Positions 53,126 through 61,911 of a stretch of DNA of 64,000 nt are shown in pieces. The notes beneath the pieces are model-generated. The model had not been told where the DNA came from. It saw nothing but the letters and a program-made list of their open reading frames with translations, and made no database searches. Where the stretch lies: NCBI GenBank assembly GCA_900230115.1, contig LT907983.1, forward strand, positions 1,364,001-1,428,000, written 5' to 3'. The translations under genes and the position numbers were made by a program. Position 1 is the stretch's first letter, and each line of letters begins with the position of its first letter. Source of the DNA: Spirosomataceae bacterium TFI 002 (GTDB taxonomy: Bacteria > Bacteroidota > Bacteroidia > Cytophagales > Spirosomataceae).

Positions 53126-54784
53126 ATGTGGGAAAAGAAAAGCGGCTTTTTTGTTTTTGCCATACTGGGTATTTTCTGCTGGTATTTCTTTTCGCTATTA
53201 GATAATATTCCTCGAGATGATGAATATTGGTTGCTTGCAGATTTTAATGGTTTTTACTCACAAAAAAGCTTTTGGGAACAAGTAGGCACACTATTTAAGA
53301 TCAAAAACTCACATCGTTTTGTTCCTGTTTTTGCCCTTTATGCCATTATTTTAAAGATCTTTGGCATCATTAACCTTAAGCTGGTTGTATGCTTTGCCTT
53401 TATCCTGCTTCTTGCTTTTATATATCTTCTTTCTAAACCACTAAAAGGTAAGAATAAGCTATTCACGATTCCTATTCTGCTCATTTTCCTGAACCCAATG
53501 TGCTACTCCATGACATTTTTTGGAGAACACGTAATGCAATATCTCACGCTTTTCTTGAGCATGGTTGGTTGTATTTATTTAATCAGTTACAGGCTTAATG
53601 ACAAGTTTTGGCTATTGATTGCTGTGGCAGTCATATGCTCTTTTACTTTTGGCAATGGCCTACTAGTTTGGATCATTGGGGCAATATTAATCGCTAGTAA
53701 ATTGGAGTGGAGGAAATTGGCATTTTGGAGTGCCGCCGGGATTAGTACATACTTTGTCTTTTTTGCCACTTTTCATAACACAGGGATCGAAGGTTCACCT
53801 TTCGACTTCCTGCATTATCTTGATAAATTCAGTGTTTTTGTCGCTAGTTTCCCAGGAAATGGAATGGACTTTTTCCCGAGACTTATCATATCAAATTTTC
53901 AGCAATACCCGGTCTCGTTAAAACTTTTTCTTGCCTTAAGAATTGCTCTTATATTTGCTCTTCCACTTTTTGTACTTATAAGTTTATTAAGGTTTTTCTT
54001 CCTGAAAAGAAAATCTCTAAAGTTTTCGAATTCACCAGAAGACTCCTATTTATTATTTACTATCGGAATCATTCTATTTGTAGTCTTCTCTGGAGGCTTA
54101 GCCGCAATTTTTCGATCACACATTGGCTATGGAGAAGGTGTAGCAACACGATATAGACTTTTCGGTCAACTATTTGTATTGGCCTCCTACATGCTCTATA
54201 TTTTTTATAAAAACTTTTCATCCAAAAGCTTAAAATATGCCATTTGGGTTTGCTCTGCTTATTGGGTGATTAGCTACGTTGTATTTTTACCAAAAGCGAA
54301 AGGATCTAGTGTCGATTTTTCTGCTAGTAAATTAAATGTTTTGGATCATGGCAAAACTTACATTTTTGGCGGATACGAAAAGGACATTGAAGATGGTATT
54401 GATGATACACTTTTACCCTCGATTTTAGCATCAAATACTTATAATTATACCGGCCAAAAGCTTGACCTCACAAGTCAAATTGCTCAAGCCAAAGAAGTAG
54501 AAGTAGGATATGAAATTGTTGAGAAAATGTTGATTTTAGACATCGAAAGTTACGAATGGTACAATCTTGCTGATAAAAAATACCTTTTGGTTGAAAGTGA
54601 CACCAAACTCACCTACGTTCCCCTTAGCCCCATAACCTATTTTTCAAAATATTATGCCCATGCAGGAAAGCTCAAAGGGTCTCTTTACCCCTCTTTATTT
54701 ACAGAAAAGCACAAAGCCTACTACCTTTTGACCCTAAAAAATAGAGAAAGCGAACTTTTAAAAATAAAAGGCATCAAATTATAG
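53126..54784 (+). CDS. Polytopic membrane protein, possibly GT-C-type or glycan-assembly protein
   Basis: Protein of 552 residues with about 10-11 hydrophobic segments over residues 10-400, then a soluble C-terminal part (about 420-552). An early loop has RDDEYWLLADFNGF, recalling the acidic first loop (D-D/E) of GT-C transferases. I cannot assign a family. Position after the glycosyltransferase and methyltransferase (12-base gap) suggests a role in surface-glycan assembly. Confidence 0.6.
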   Translation: MWEKKSGFFVFAILGIFCWYFFSLLDNIPRDDEYWLLADFNGFYSQKSFWEQVGTLFKIKNSHRFVPVFALYAIILKIFGIINLKLVVCFAFILLLAFIYLLSKPLKGKNKLFTIPILLIFLNPMCYSMTFFGEHVMQYLTLFLSMVGCIYLISYRLNDKFWLLIAVAVICSFTFGNGLLVWIIGAILIASKLEWRKLAFWSAAGISTYFVFFATFHNTGIEGSPFDFLHYLDKFSVFVASFPGNGMDFFPRLIISNFQQYPVSLKLFLALRIALIFALPLFVLISLLRFFFLKRKSLKFSNSPEDSYLLFTIGIILFVVFSGGLAAIFRSHIGYGEGVATRYRLFGQLFVLASYMLYIFYKNFSSKSLKYAIWVCSAYWVISYVVFLPKAKGSSVDFSASKLNVLDHGKTYIFGGYEKDIEDGIDDTLLPSILASNTYNYTGQKLDLTSQIAQAKEVEVGYEIVEKMLILDIESYEWYNLADKKYLLVESDTKLTYVPLSPITYFSKYYAHAGKLKGSLYPSLFTEKHKAYYLLTLKNRESELLKIKGIKL

Positions 54785-54895
54785 AAAGCTTAAAAACACG
54801 TTGAAATCCTAATTTTTAACGGGTCATAAATATTCACTGGTTTTGGATTAAATATGTACTTTTATGTTGGTTGTAATCAGTAAACAGTAAGTATT

Positions 54896-56458
54896 TTGAA
54901 TAAAGTTTTAGCTCTGCTCTGCCTTATCCCTTTTTGCTCAAGTTCATGTGAATTAGAGCAATTCTCTGACACATTAAGAGTTTCAATAAATAGCGAAAAG
55001 CATTTTCAGACAATCGATGGCTTTGGTGCATCTGATGCTTGGAGATGCCAATTCGTGGGCAAAAACTATCCGATAGTCAAGAAAGAACAACTAGCGGACT
55101 GGCTGTTTTCTCAGAAATTTGATCAAGACGGAAACCCTAAAGGTATTGGACTTTCTATTTGGAGAACAGAACTTGGTGCAGGAAGTACGGAGCAAGGTGA
55201 CGAATCGGGCATTGCGAATGTATGGCGAAGGGGTGAATCATTTTTGAATGAAGATGGCACTTATGACTGGTCGAGAATGGAGGGCCAAAAATGGTTCTTA
55301 AAAGCCGCACAAAAACGTGGAGTTGAACAGTTTTTGGCATTTAACAATGCTCCGCCAGTAAACTATAGCATGAACGGAAAAGCTTTTGCCACTAAAGGTA
55401 ATTTGAATTACAACCTCAAAAGTGATCAATTTGACGATTTCACTACCTATTTAGTAAAGCTGATTAAACATTTTGAAGAAGATGAGGGAATCCGATTCGA
55501 TTATATTAGTCCTATCAATGAGCCACAATGGGCTTGGGACAAAGGCAACCAAGAAGGAAGCCCAGCTACGAATGAAGATATATTTAAGCTAACGAAAGGT
55601 CTTTCGGAGAAGTTGATCAAAAATAACTTAAAAACACAATTGACAGTAGGTGAAGCTGGTCAAATCAATTATTTATACAAAAGCGTTAAACCATACTCTC
55701 CCGACAATCAAATAGAAGCTTTTTGGTCAAAAAACTCTCCGCTTTATCTCGGCAATTTCTCAAATGTAAAAAAGGTAATTTCGGGACATTCTTACTTTAC
55801 TACTTGGCCCATCAACAAGCAGGTTTCAACTAGAAAAGAGTTGAGACAACAACTAGACGTAGTTGACCCAGACTTAGCCTATTGGATGAGCGAATTCTGT
55901 ATTCTCGAAAAGAACGACGAGATTGGTCAAGGAGGCGGAAGAGACCTCGGAATGAATACTGCTTTATACTACACACGTGTTATTCACAATGACCTCACTA
56001 TTGCAAATGCCAGCTCATGGCAGTACTGGACCGCCGTGAGCAATCATGACTACAAAGATGGCTTGGTGTATGTAGACAAAGGAAACAATGGTATCAATGG
56101 CATAAAACATCCTGATGCATTCGCTTTGATGCAGGATGGAGAAATTCGAGATTCCAAAAGCCTTTGGGCATTTGGCAACTATGCAAGATTTATAAGACCA
56201 GGTTTTAAGCGGATAGATGTTGCTGGTGGTAATGAAAATCTCCTTATTTCTGCTTTTCAAAATCCCGTAAACGGAGCAATTACAATGGTAGTAGTGAACT
56301 TAGGAACAGACAACTCCAAGCTTAATATTGACTTTGCCCCCAAAGTCCTCAAAGCCAAATATGTTACTAATGATCGCTCAAATTTAGCCTCAAGTAAAGG
56401 TTCTGAGCTAAACTTAAGTTGTTCAGCTCGATCGGTTAGCACTTTAGTTTTTGAGTAG
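54896..56458 (+). CDS. Glycoside hydrolase family 30-like lipoprotein
   Basis: Protein of 520 residues. Lipobox SSSC (Cys about 18) gives a lipoprotein. The fold starts with QTIDGFGASDAWR (39-50). The acid/base is probably Glu209 in SPINEPQW and the nucleophile Glu333 in YWMSEFCIL. The C-terminal beta domain (about 440-520) is of GH30 type. GH30 enzymes cleave beta-1,6-galactan, glucuronoxylan or glucosyl linkages; the subfamily is not settled. The TTG start is at 54896. A 55-bp copy of its 3' end occurs at 59729. Confidence 0.82.
   Translation: MNKVLALLCLIPFCSSSCELEQFSDTLRVSINSEKHFQTIDGFGASDAWRCQFVGKNYPIVKKEQLADWLFSQKFDQDGNPKGIGLSIWRTELGAGSTEQGDESGIANVWRRGESFLNEDGTYDWSRMEGQKWFLKAAQKRGVEQFLAFNNAPPVNYSMNGKAFATKGNLNYNLKSDQFDDFTTYLVKLIKHFEEDEGIRFDYISPINEPQWAWDKGNQEGSPATNEDIFKLTKGLSEKLIKNNLKTQLTVGEAGQINYLYKSVKPYSPDNQIEAFWSKNSPLYLGNFSNVKKVISGHSYFTTWPINKQVSTRKELRQQLDVVDPDLAYWMSEFCILEKNDEIGQGGGRDLGMNTALYYTRVIHNDLTIANASSWQYWTAVSNHDYKDGLVYVDKGNNGINGIKHPDAFALMQDGEIRDSKSLWAFGNYARFIRPGFKRIDVAGGNENLLISAFQNPVNGAITMVVVNLGTDNSKLNIDFAPKVLKAKYVTNDRSNLASSKGSELNLSCSARSVSTLVFE
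56404..56458. repeat. Direct repeat, copy A (3' end of the GH30 gene)
   Basis: 55 bases including the last 17 codons and the stop of the GH30 gene. It matches 59729-59783 at 53 of 55 positions, 3325 bp apart. Confidence 0.95.
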
Positions 56459-56641
56459 GGCATTCCACAGTTTCCATAAATTAAGTATCAATATTTTTTG
56501 GGTTGCAAAAAACGAAAGGTTCAATCTTCGAATTATTTAAAACGTCAACCTCTACTTTGGGTTTGGTAGAAAATGATAACTTTTGTGATGCTGTCCAATG
56601 GTACGATAATTGAATATACGTTGGTAATCTAATGTCAATAA

Positions 56642-58126
56642 ATGCCTAATAAACACCTCATCCTTGTATTCCTCTTTGTTATTTTAAAAGGTTTCGGCCA
56701 AGAGGTTTATTACGATATTCCCTTTGATGACTCCTGGAATGTTGAGGATAGTGCATTAGCTCTAGAAAGCAAAAAAGGTTTTATTACAGTTAAATCAAAA
56801 TCAAAAATTTATGCGATTGAATTTAAACTGAATAATGACAATTATGCCAGCCTAAACCATCTAGCAAGAAGGGAGAATGATAGCAATCAGTTTCTCCCAA
56901 AGCAATTACCAAAACTTATTCCATTCCCCAAAAGGGAGAAAAATCAATGTGATTTGTTTATTTCGAGTATCACCATTGATCTAAAAGAAAAAATACAATA
57001 CCGTCACTCGCCCAATTTTTCTTATTACGACAAAGGAAAAAGAACCTATCCTCTAGAACTTTATTCTAGAATGGTTCCGATTCCTAAAATCATCAATAAT
57101 ACAAATTCACTTGGTATCTACCTTAGTAAGGTTTTAAATAACAAAGGCTATTACAATTTTCAAAATGAAAATTATTCTCCTGAAAAATCGAATACAAGAT
57201 TTATTGATATTACAGTTAATAAACTCAAAGTAAATGTAGTAAACAGGAAATCTGGCAATTACAGCATTTATGCCCCACCAAGTTCTGATGGATTAATTAA
57301 CGCTGAGGTAGAAGTCAAAATTAAACTAATAGACCAATATAGTGACACACTATATTTAGAATCGAGAATCAATAAAAGTAACGACTTTTATTACAGAGAG
57401 CATAAAGAAATGGAAGAGTGCCTTGCTCAAGCATTTGAACAGTCACTTGAATACAGCGTAGCAAACTTTATAACCTCAGAGGAAGTCAAGCCATTTATTG
57501 ATAAAGCAAGAGCAGAAAAGGTTTCTTTAATTACTGCAAACTTTTCATCGAACTACGAAAAGTTAGAAAAAAATCAAATTGAGGAGGTTGTAATTGGTTT
57601 GACTGGAAAAAATACTTCGCAAACGGGTACAATTATTAGCAGTGATGGCTTAGTCATTACAGCTTTTGTAAAAGATGATGAAATTGAAAACTTGAAATAC
57701 CATACAATATCTGGGACAAAAGGTCGGGTATTAAAAGTAGGTGATTCGAAGAAATATGGGCTAACTCTATTTAGAATGGAGAATACTTCAAAAACAAAAG
57801 GTATCAAACTAGCTACAAATACACTTGAGGTTTTAGATGAAATCTTAATCTTTTCAGCCACAGACATACCAAATAACATTTATGGCTTCTCTTCAGGAAT
57901 AATATCAGGTAAAAGAAAAATAGACCCGTTAAATTATTATTGGCAAACAGACGCCAGCGTTACCCCTTCATCAATAGGAGCTCCTGTGTGGAACTTGAAT
58001 GGTCAACTTTCAGGAATTATAATTGATAAAAATGACAATGAAAACTACCTTGGTATCTCATTTATTCTTCCTGCAAAAATGGTAAATAAGGCCTTTTCCT
58101 TTGAAAAAATAAACGAGAATAAATAG
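56642..58126 (+). CDS. Trypsin-fold pseudoprotease (catalytic triad lost)
   Basis: Secreted protein of 494 residues (signal cleavage after GFGQ, residue 20). A middle domain (about 190-280) resembles that of the next gene. The C-terminal domain (about 315-485) has the DegP-like fold: GTIISSDGLVITAFVKDD, KYGLTLFRME and DASVTPSSIGAPVWN. Compared with the neighbour, His is Val343, Asp is Gly373 and Ser is Ile445, so it cannot be an active serine protease. ATG 56642 is the first in frame. The gene is 7 bases from the active paralogue, likely in one operon. Confidence 0.75.
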   Translation: MPNKHLILVFLFVILKGFGQEVYYDIPFDDSWNVEDSALALESKKGFITVKSKSKIYAIEFKLNNDNYASLNHLARRENDSNQFLPKQLPKLIPFPKREKNQCDLFISSITIDLKEKIQYRHSPNFSYYDKGKRTYPLELYSRMVPIPKIINNTNSLGIYLSKVLNNKGYYNFQNENYSPEKSNTRFIDITVNKLKVNVVNRKSGNYSIYAPPSSDGLINAEVEVKIKLIDQYSDTLYLESRINKSNDFYYREHKEMEECLAQAFEQSLEYSVANFITSEEVKPFIDKARAEKVSLITANFSSNYEKLEKNQIEEVVIGLTGKNTSQTGTIISSDGLVITAFVKDDEIENLKYHTISGTKGRVLKVGDSKKYGLTLFRMENTSKTKGIKLATNTLEVLDEILIFSATDIPNNIYGFSSGIISGKRKIDPLNYYWQTDASVTPSSIGAPVWNLNGQLSGIIIDKNDNENYLGISFILPAKMVNKAFSFEKINENK

Positions 58127-58133
58127 ACATTTT

Positions 58134-59675
58134 ATGAAACAGTTTTGGACTATTCTTTTATCATGTCAGATCCTTTTTTCGAGTTGTGCCTCCATTCTAA
58201 ATGGCTCCAGTCAAAAAGTAAAAGTTGTTAGCCCTACAAATTGCCAAACCTATTTAAACGGGAAGCAGGTATATCTTCAGGCGGGTTATTTGACACTATC
58301 ACGGAATATGATTCCTCAACAATTCACTTTCAAAAGGGAGGGATACTTGGACGAAAACAAAGTTGCTATTCAATATAAAAAGTCTCCACTTGCAGTCCTC
58401 AGTATAATTCCTTTTGGAGTGTTTGTTTATCCAATATTTTTAGATAATGGTAAAAAAGCATACAATTATGAAAAAGTTATAAGCTTGGTCAATCAAGACT
58501 ATAAAGTGCCAAGTTTTGGAAGGTTTAAATTATTCCCCAAGTTTAATCAATTTGAATTATCAGAAGATATGGAATTCTATAACTTCAACTCTTATAGAAG
58601 TTATTACTACTTTAAAACATCTGATTTTCAACCAACTCATTATTCTGTTTCTTTAAAAAGGAATGAGCTATTAACTCAGTTGTACTTTCAAGAAAAACTT
58701 GAAGTACTTATTAACGAAAAAGAATATGTAAGATCAAGCTCTTTAAACTTAGATAAGTTTAAGACTGAACTTAAAATTGATGTTCGCCTTTTGGATTTAG
58801 AGTTATCTGAAATCAATACTTCTAGCTCATATAATGGTGGATTTACACAAGTTAAAATAGAGTTATTATGGTTATTACAAGATGTTTATGGAAATAAACT
58901 TGAAGAAGTAACAACTTTCGACTCTTCGGGTGAGTTTAAGTTTCATAATAAAAAAGATTACGATCAAAGTGTTCAATCAGCCATAGAAGATTGTTTGCAT
59001 AAAGGCTATATTACTTTTCTAAACAATGAAAAAGTTGGCAACTTAATGTTAAATGGTTTTGAGACTAAAGAAGTCAATTTTCCCCTTCTGTTGCTTAATG
59101 ACAGCAGAGCAGCTAATACCTTAAAAAAAGCTATAAACTCTGTTGTTACTGTGAAATTAGAAGAAGGCCATGGTAGTGGGGTTTTCATCAGTAATGACGG
59201 CTATCTTGTCACTAATTATCATGTTGTTCAAAACAATAAAAAAGTGAAAATAATTGACAATAGTGGTAAAGAGTATTGGGCTGAAGTAATAAGAATTAAC
59301 AAAACTAAAGATCTAGCCCTGCTTAAAGCAGATACGGAAGTCGAACCAATTCGATTTAGCATGTCTCCTTTACAGATTACTCAAGAAGTTTATGCAATTG
59401 GGACACCAGCTTCTACAAATTTGTCACAGACAGTTTCTAGAGGAATAGTTTCTAGAATAGAAAAAAACGATTCTAAAAATAAATTTGTCCAATTTGATGC
59501 AAGTATTAATAGTGGAAATTCAGGAGGTGCTCTATTAAATAACAAAGGTGAATTGGTAGGGATTGTTAATGCAAAGTTGACGGGAAAAGGTATAGAAGGA
59601 ATTGGCTTTGCAATTGCAATTGATCAGGTATATAAGGGCTTAAGTCTTAACTTCGCAGGAGTAAATAAACCTTGA
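58134..59675 (+). CDS. HtrA/DegP-like serine protease lipoprotein
   Basis: Protein of 513 residues. Lipobox FSSC gives Cys18. The N-terminal part (about 25-110) is beta-rich with one hydrophobic hairpin, PEGA-like, and the middle part is similar to that of the upstream gene. The C-terminal trypsin fold has the full triad: His363 in VTNYHVV, Asp393 in TKDLALLKA, and Ser463 in NSGNSGGALL. There is no PDZ domain. It probably degrades or senses envelope proteins. It lies 7 bases after the pseudoprotease gene. Confidence 0.85.
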   Translation: MKQFWTILLSCQILFSSCASILNGSSQKVKVVSPTNCQTYLNGKQVYLQAGYLTLSRNMIPQQFTFKREGYLDENKVAIQYKKSPLAVLSIIPFGVFVYPIFLDNGKKAYNYEKVISLVNQDYKVPSFGRFKLFPKFNQFELSEDMEFYNFNSYRSYYYFKTSDFQPTHYSVSLKRNELLTQLYFQEKLEVLINEKEYVRSSSLNLDKFKTELKIDVRLLDLELSEINTSSSYNGGFTQVKIELLWLLQDVYGNKLEEVTTFDSSGEFKFHNKKDYDQSVQSAIEDCLHKGYITFLNNEKVGNLMLNGFETKEVNFPLLLLNDSRAANTLKKAINSVVTVKLEEGHGSGVFISNDGYLVTNYHVVQNNKKVKIIDNSGKEYWAEVIRINKTKDLALLKADTEVEPIRFSMSPLQITQEVYAIGTPASTNLSQTVSRGIVSRIEKNDSKNKFVQFDASINSGNSGGALLNNKGELVGIVNAKLTGKGIEGIGFAIAIDQVYKGLSLNFAGVNKP

Positions 59676-59728
59676 TTATAAGTTACTCCCTCTGTAAAAC
59701 GGTTTATTATTAAATTTTTAAAGGATTT

Positions 59729-59783
59729 TGAGCTAAACTTAAGTTGTTCAGCTCGATCGGTTAGTACTTTTGTTTTTGAGTAG
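59729..59783. repeat. Direct repeat, copy B (orphan GH30 3' end)
   Basis: 53 of 55 positions match the GH30 3' end at 56404-56458. The frame is kept and encodes ELNLSCSARSVSTFVFE and a stop, with one silent and one Leu-to-Phe change. No GH30 coding sequence precedes it. Confidence 0.95.
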
Positions 59784-59852
59784 AAATGTACTATAAATCA
59801 CTTTACTTCTATACAAGCTTTTGAATTCATTCAGAGTCTCATTCTTAATTTC

Positions 59853-59981
59853 ATGTTTCAGAGGTTGAATTTAAATATGGATAATTACCCACCCGACAAA
59901 ATGTTAGAAATTAGATGCTTAATGACTAACAAAAAGCCGCAGTCATTTGAGCTCTTGATAGATAAGATAATCTTAGGGTAG
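59853..59981 (+). CDS. Possible 42-residue small ORF
   Basis: An open frame from ATG 59853 to TAG 59981 gives a 42-residue peptide containing NYPPDKMLEIRCLMTNKK. No promoter box or ribosome-binding site is evident and no family is recognised. It is the only sizeable frame in the 450-bp gap between the protease and ompH-like genes, whose other content is the repeat copy and AT-rich sequence. Confidence 0.15.
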   Translation: MFQRLNLNMDNYPPDKMLEIRCLMTNKKPQSFELLIDKIILG

Positions 59982-60094
59982 TTTTTCTTTCCCATTCTTT
60001 TCCAATAGATTTTCTTTTCTTTGTGTTTCTGTTTACAACAAATCAAGAATTGTGTTGTAATTAGTACTAATTTAGAATTTGTGAAATAAAAATC

Positions 60095-60112
60095 GAGCAA
60101 GCAAATTTGCTC
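60095..60112. promoter_or_regulatory. Inverted repeat upstream of the OmpH-like gene
   Basis: GAGCAA, a 6-base centre and TTGCTC; the centre makes GCAAATTTGC a perfect 10-bp palindrome. It sits 13 bases ahead of the ATG. It could be an operator or a leader hairpin. Confidence 0.3.
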
Positions 60113-60125
60113 ACAAAGAGAATTT

Positions 60126-60641
60126 ATGAAGAAAATTATTTTTTTCCTTTTTATCCTATCAGCTACCACTACAACTTTTGGACAAACTTCCAAAGTAGGT
60201 ACCATAGATAGCGACTTTATTTTGTCTAAAATGCCTGAAATGGCTCAAACTCAAGACTCTCTCACTGCATATAGAGAAAAGTTAGGTAGTCAGCTAGCTG
60301 AAAAAACTGCAAACTATGAGAAGATATATAAAGCAGCTGAAGCCGTTTTTGATTCCCTTTCTGATGAAGCAAAACGAGCTAAACAAGAAGAGCTAGCAAC
60401 GCTAGAGAATGATGTAAACAATTTTCGTAGAAATGGGACACAGCTCATTGAACTCAAGCAAGATCAACTAATGCGTCCACTCTATCAAAAAATAGGTGTA
60501 AATGTAGCTACAGTTGCTAAGCAATTGGGCTATACACAAATACTCAATATTAGCAATAACGACAGCCTTGCATACATTGACCCTGAATTTGATATTTCGG
60601 AGAAAGTTCTTCTCATGATGGGCATTAGTATTGTGAAGTAA
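60126..60641 (+). CDS. OmpH/Skp-family periplasmic chaperone
   Basis: Protein of 171 residues: signal peptide (cleavage after TFGQ, residue 19), a short strand KVGTIDSDFILSKMPE, a long coiled-coil helical hairpin (about 40-125) rich in Ala/Glu/Lys, then strands near the C terminus (QILNISNNDSLAYIDP). This matches Skp-like chaperones that hold unfolded outer-membrane proteins. Its usual partner bamA is not next to it. It converges with the next gene across a perfect hairpin. Confidence 0.88.
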   Translation: MKKIIFFLFILSATTTTFGQTSKVGTIDSDFILSKMPEMAQTQDSLTAYREKLGSQLAEKTANYEKIYKAAEAVFDSLSDEAKRAKQEELATLENDVNNFRRNGTQLIELKQDQLMRPLYQKIGVNVATVAKQLGYTQILNISNNDSLAYIDPEFDISEKVLLMMGISIVK

Positions 60642-60644
60642 TGT

Positions 60645-60681
60645 ATTTAAATGGTTCATTAAAAAAATGAACCATTTAAAT
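60645..60681. terminator. Bidirectional hairpin between convergent genes
   Basis: 16-bp perfect inverted repeat (ATTTAAATGGTTCATT and complement) with loop AAAAA. It starts 4 bases after the ompH-like stop and overlaps the 3' end of the gene on the minus strand. A-rich and T-rich flanks are short, so it may end transcripts from both sides. Confidence 0.7.
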
Positions 60682-61761
60682 CTTATAAAGTAGTCCCACT
60701 TTACCCAACAGCATTTCACCTCCTTTTTTACTCGAACCTTGCTCTATTTGACTGAAAGCAGGTCTGAAAGTTTTTTCAAATAGCACTGTTGAAGAAGCTC
60801 GAAGTTTATCACTAAATTTCAATACAAACCCTGCTTCCAAACCCATTGCTCCTTTGGAGTCAATCCTGAATCCTTTTTGTGGAATCCTAAGAGATATCCC
60901 TCCTCCAAATTTGGGATTGAAAAACTTATGAGAAGTCATGTAATTTAGGTAAAATGGAAATCTCCACAATTTTAGATATGGGTTAGAAGTGGAGTTAAAA
61001 TAGCTCACACCTGTATTAAAATATACCTTTTCGTTTAATCGTGGCATCCAGAAATATAAACTTAGTGTGCTTAAAGTTGCTTGATGTCTTCCATTCCATT
61101 GCGTAACTTGACCTAATCCAATTGAAGGCTCAATAAACACTTTTACTTCGGAAGATTTCCTACTATAAACTTCACTTTGATAACTATCGCAAACTGCATT
61201 ATGGTAATCAACAGCCAAGTTGATAAGGCTTTTATGATCTGGTTTTACGATTCTATCAATTCTATCATTAAACTGAGGAGCATCTGAAGTGTAGAATTTT
61301 AGTATTCCTTTATGCTTTATTGATTTTACTTTAAGCTCCTGCCCTTTTACTAGAACATATTCTTCAGTGTAACCAAGTAGTTGTATAGGGCTCTCTGCTT
61401 TCTTAAGGTAATATCGATCTCCTTGTTCGTCTCTTGTATAATATACCTCCAACTTACCATTGACTAGTTGCTCAAAAAACATTTGCTTTCCATTATATGG
61501 TAGAGAAACAAATCGCCTTCCTCCATCAGAAAAATAATAATTAACTAAATCTTTTGGCGAAAACTCTTCGGCAGGTTGATCATTAGTATTTTTAAAAAAA
61601 CATTTTTGGGTAAAGTCCGTGTCATTGGTATATGCGATCAATCCTACTTTACTGTCCCCATTTTTTAAAGTAATTGATCCCTGTTTGAAATCATTTTGGG
61701 CAAAACATGAAAACATGGGTGTAGCTAATAGCACCCAATAAATCTTTCTAAAATAATTCAT
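60676..61761 (-). CDS. Hypothetical outer-membrane-associated protein
   Basis: Protein of 361 residues (363 from TTG 61767): signal peptide with cleavage near CFAQ (about 21). The first half is beta-rich (GSITLKNGDSKVGLIAY, a pattern shared with Cytophagales proteins of unknown function), and the second half (about 200-361) alternates strands with aromatic residues, as in a small outer-membrane beta-barrel (LGQVTQWNGRHQATLSTLS, KFGGGISLRIP, GLEAGFVLKFSDKL). No function is assigned. Confidence 0.65.
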   Translation of the reverse strand: MNYFRKIYWVLLATPMFSCFAQNDFKQGSITLKNGDSKVGLIAYTNDTDFTQKCFFKNTNDQPAEEFSPKDLVNYYFSDGGRRFVSLPYNGKQMFFEQLVNGKLEVYYTRDEQGDRYYLKKAESPIQLLGYTEEYVLVKGQELKVKSIKHKGILKFYTSDAPQFNDRIDRIVKPDHKSLINLAVDYHNAVCDSYQSEVYSRKSSEVKVFIEPSIGLGQVTQWNGRHQATLSTLSLYFWMPRLNEKVYFNTGVSYFNSTSNPYLKLWRFPFYLNYMTSHKFFNPKFGGGISLRIPQKGFRIDSKGAMGLEAGFVLKFSDKLRASSTVLFEKTFRPAFSQIEQGSSKKGGEMLLGKVGLLYKI

Positions 61762-61881
61762 TATCAATTAAGTTATGTGTTGATCTGAAATTGTCAAAAT
61801 CAGTGCCAATTGAATGTACATACGTATTAAATTTAATGTTTACCTACCATAACTTTTGTAGCAAAAAAGCTTTCAATTTTA

Positions 61882-61889
61882 TATCTTTA
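61882..61889 (+). promoter_or_regulatory. Near-consensus -7 box for the Gfo/Idh/MocA gene
   Basis: TATCTTTA differs from TAnnTTTG by one base and lies 22 bases ahead of the ATG. Confidence 0.35.
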
Positions 61890-61911
61890 GCCTAAAATAT
61901 TCAACCATAAA

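Noticed and set aside
56460-59728. Protease pair as a classical transposon
   Set aside because: No transposase, integrase or terminal inverted repeats were found; only the GH30 3'-end repeat flanks it.
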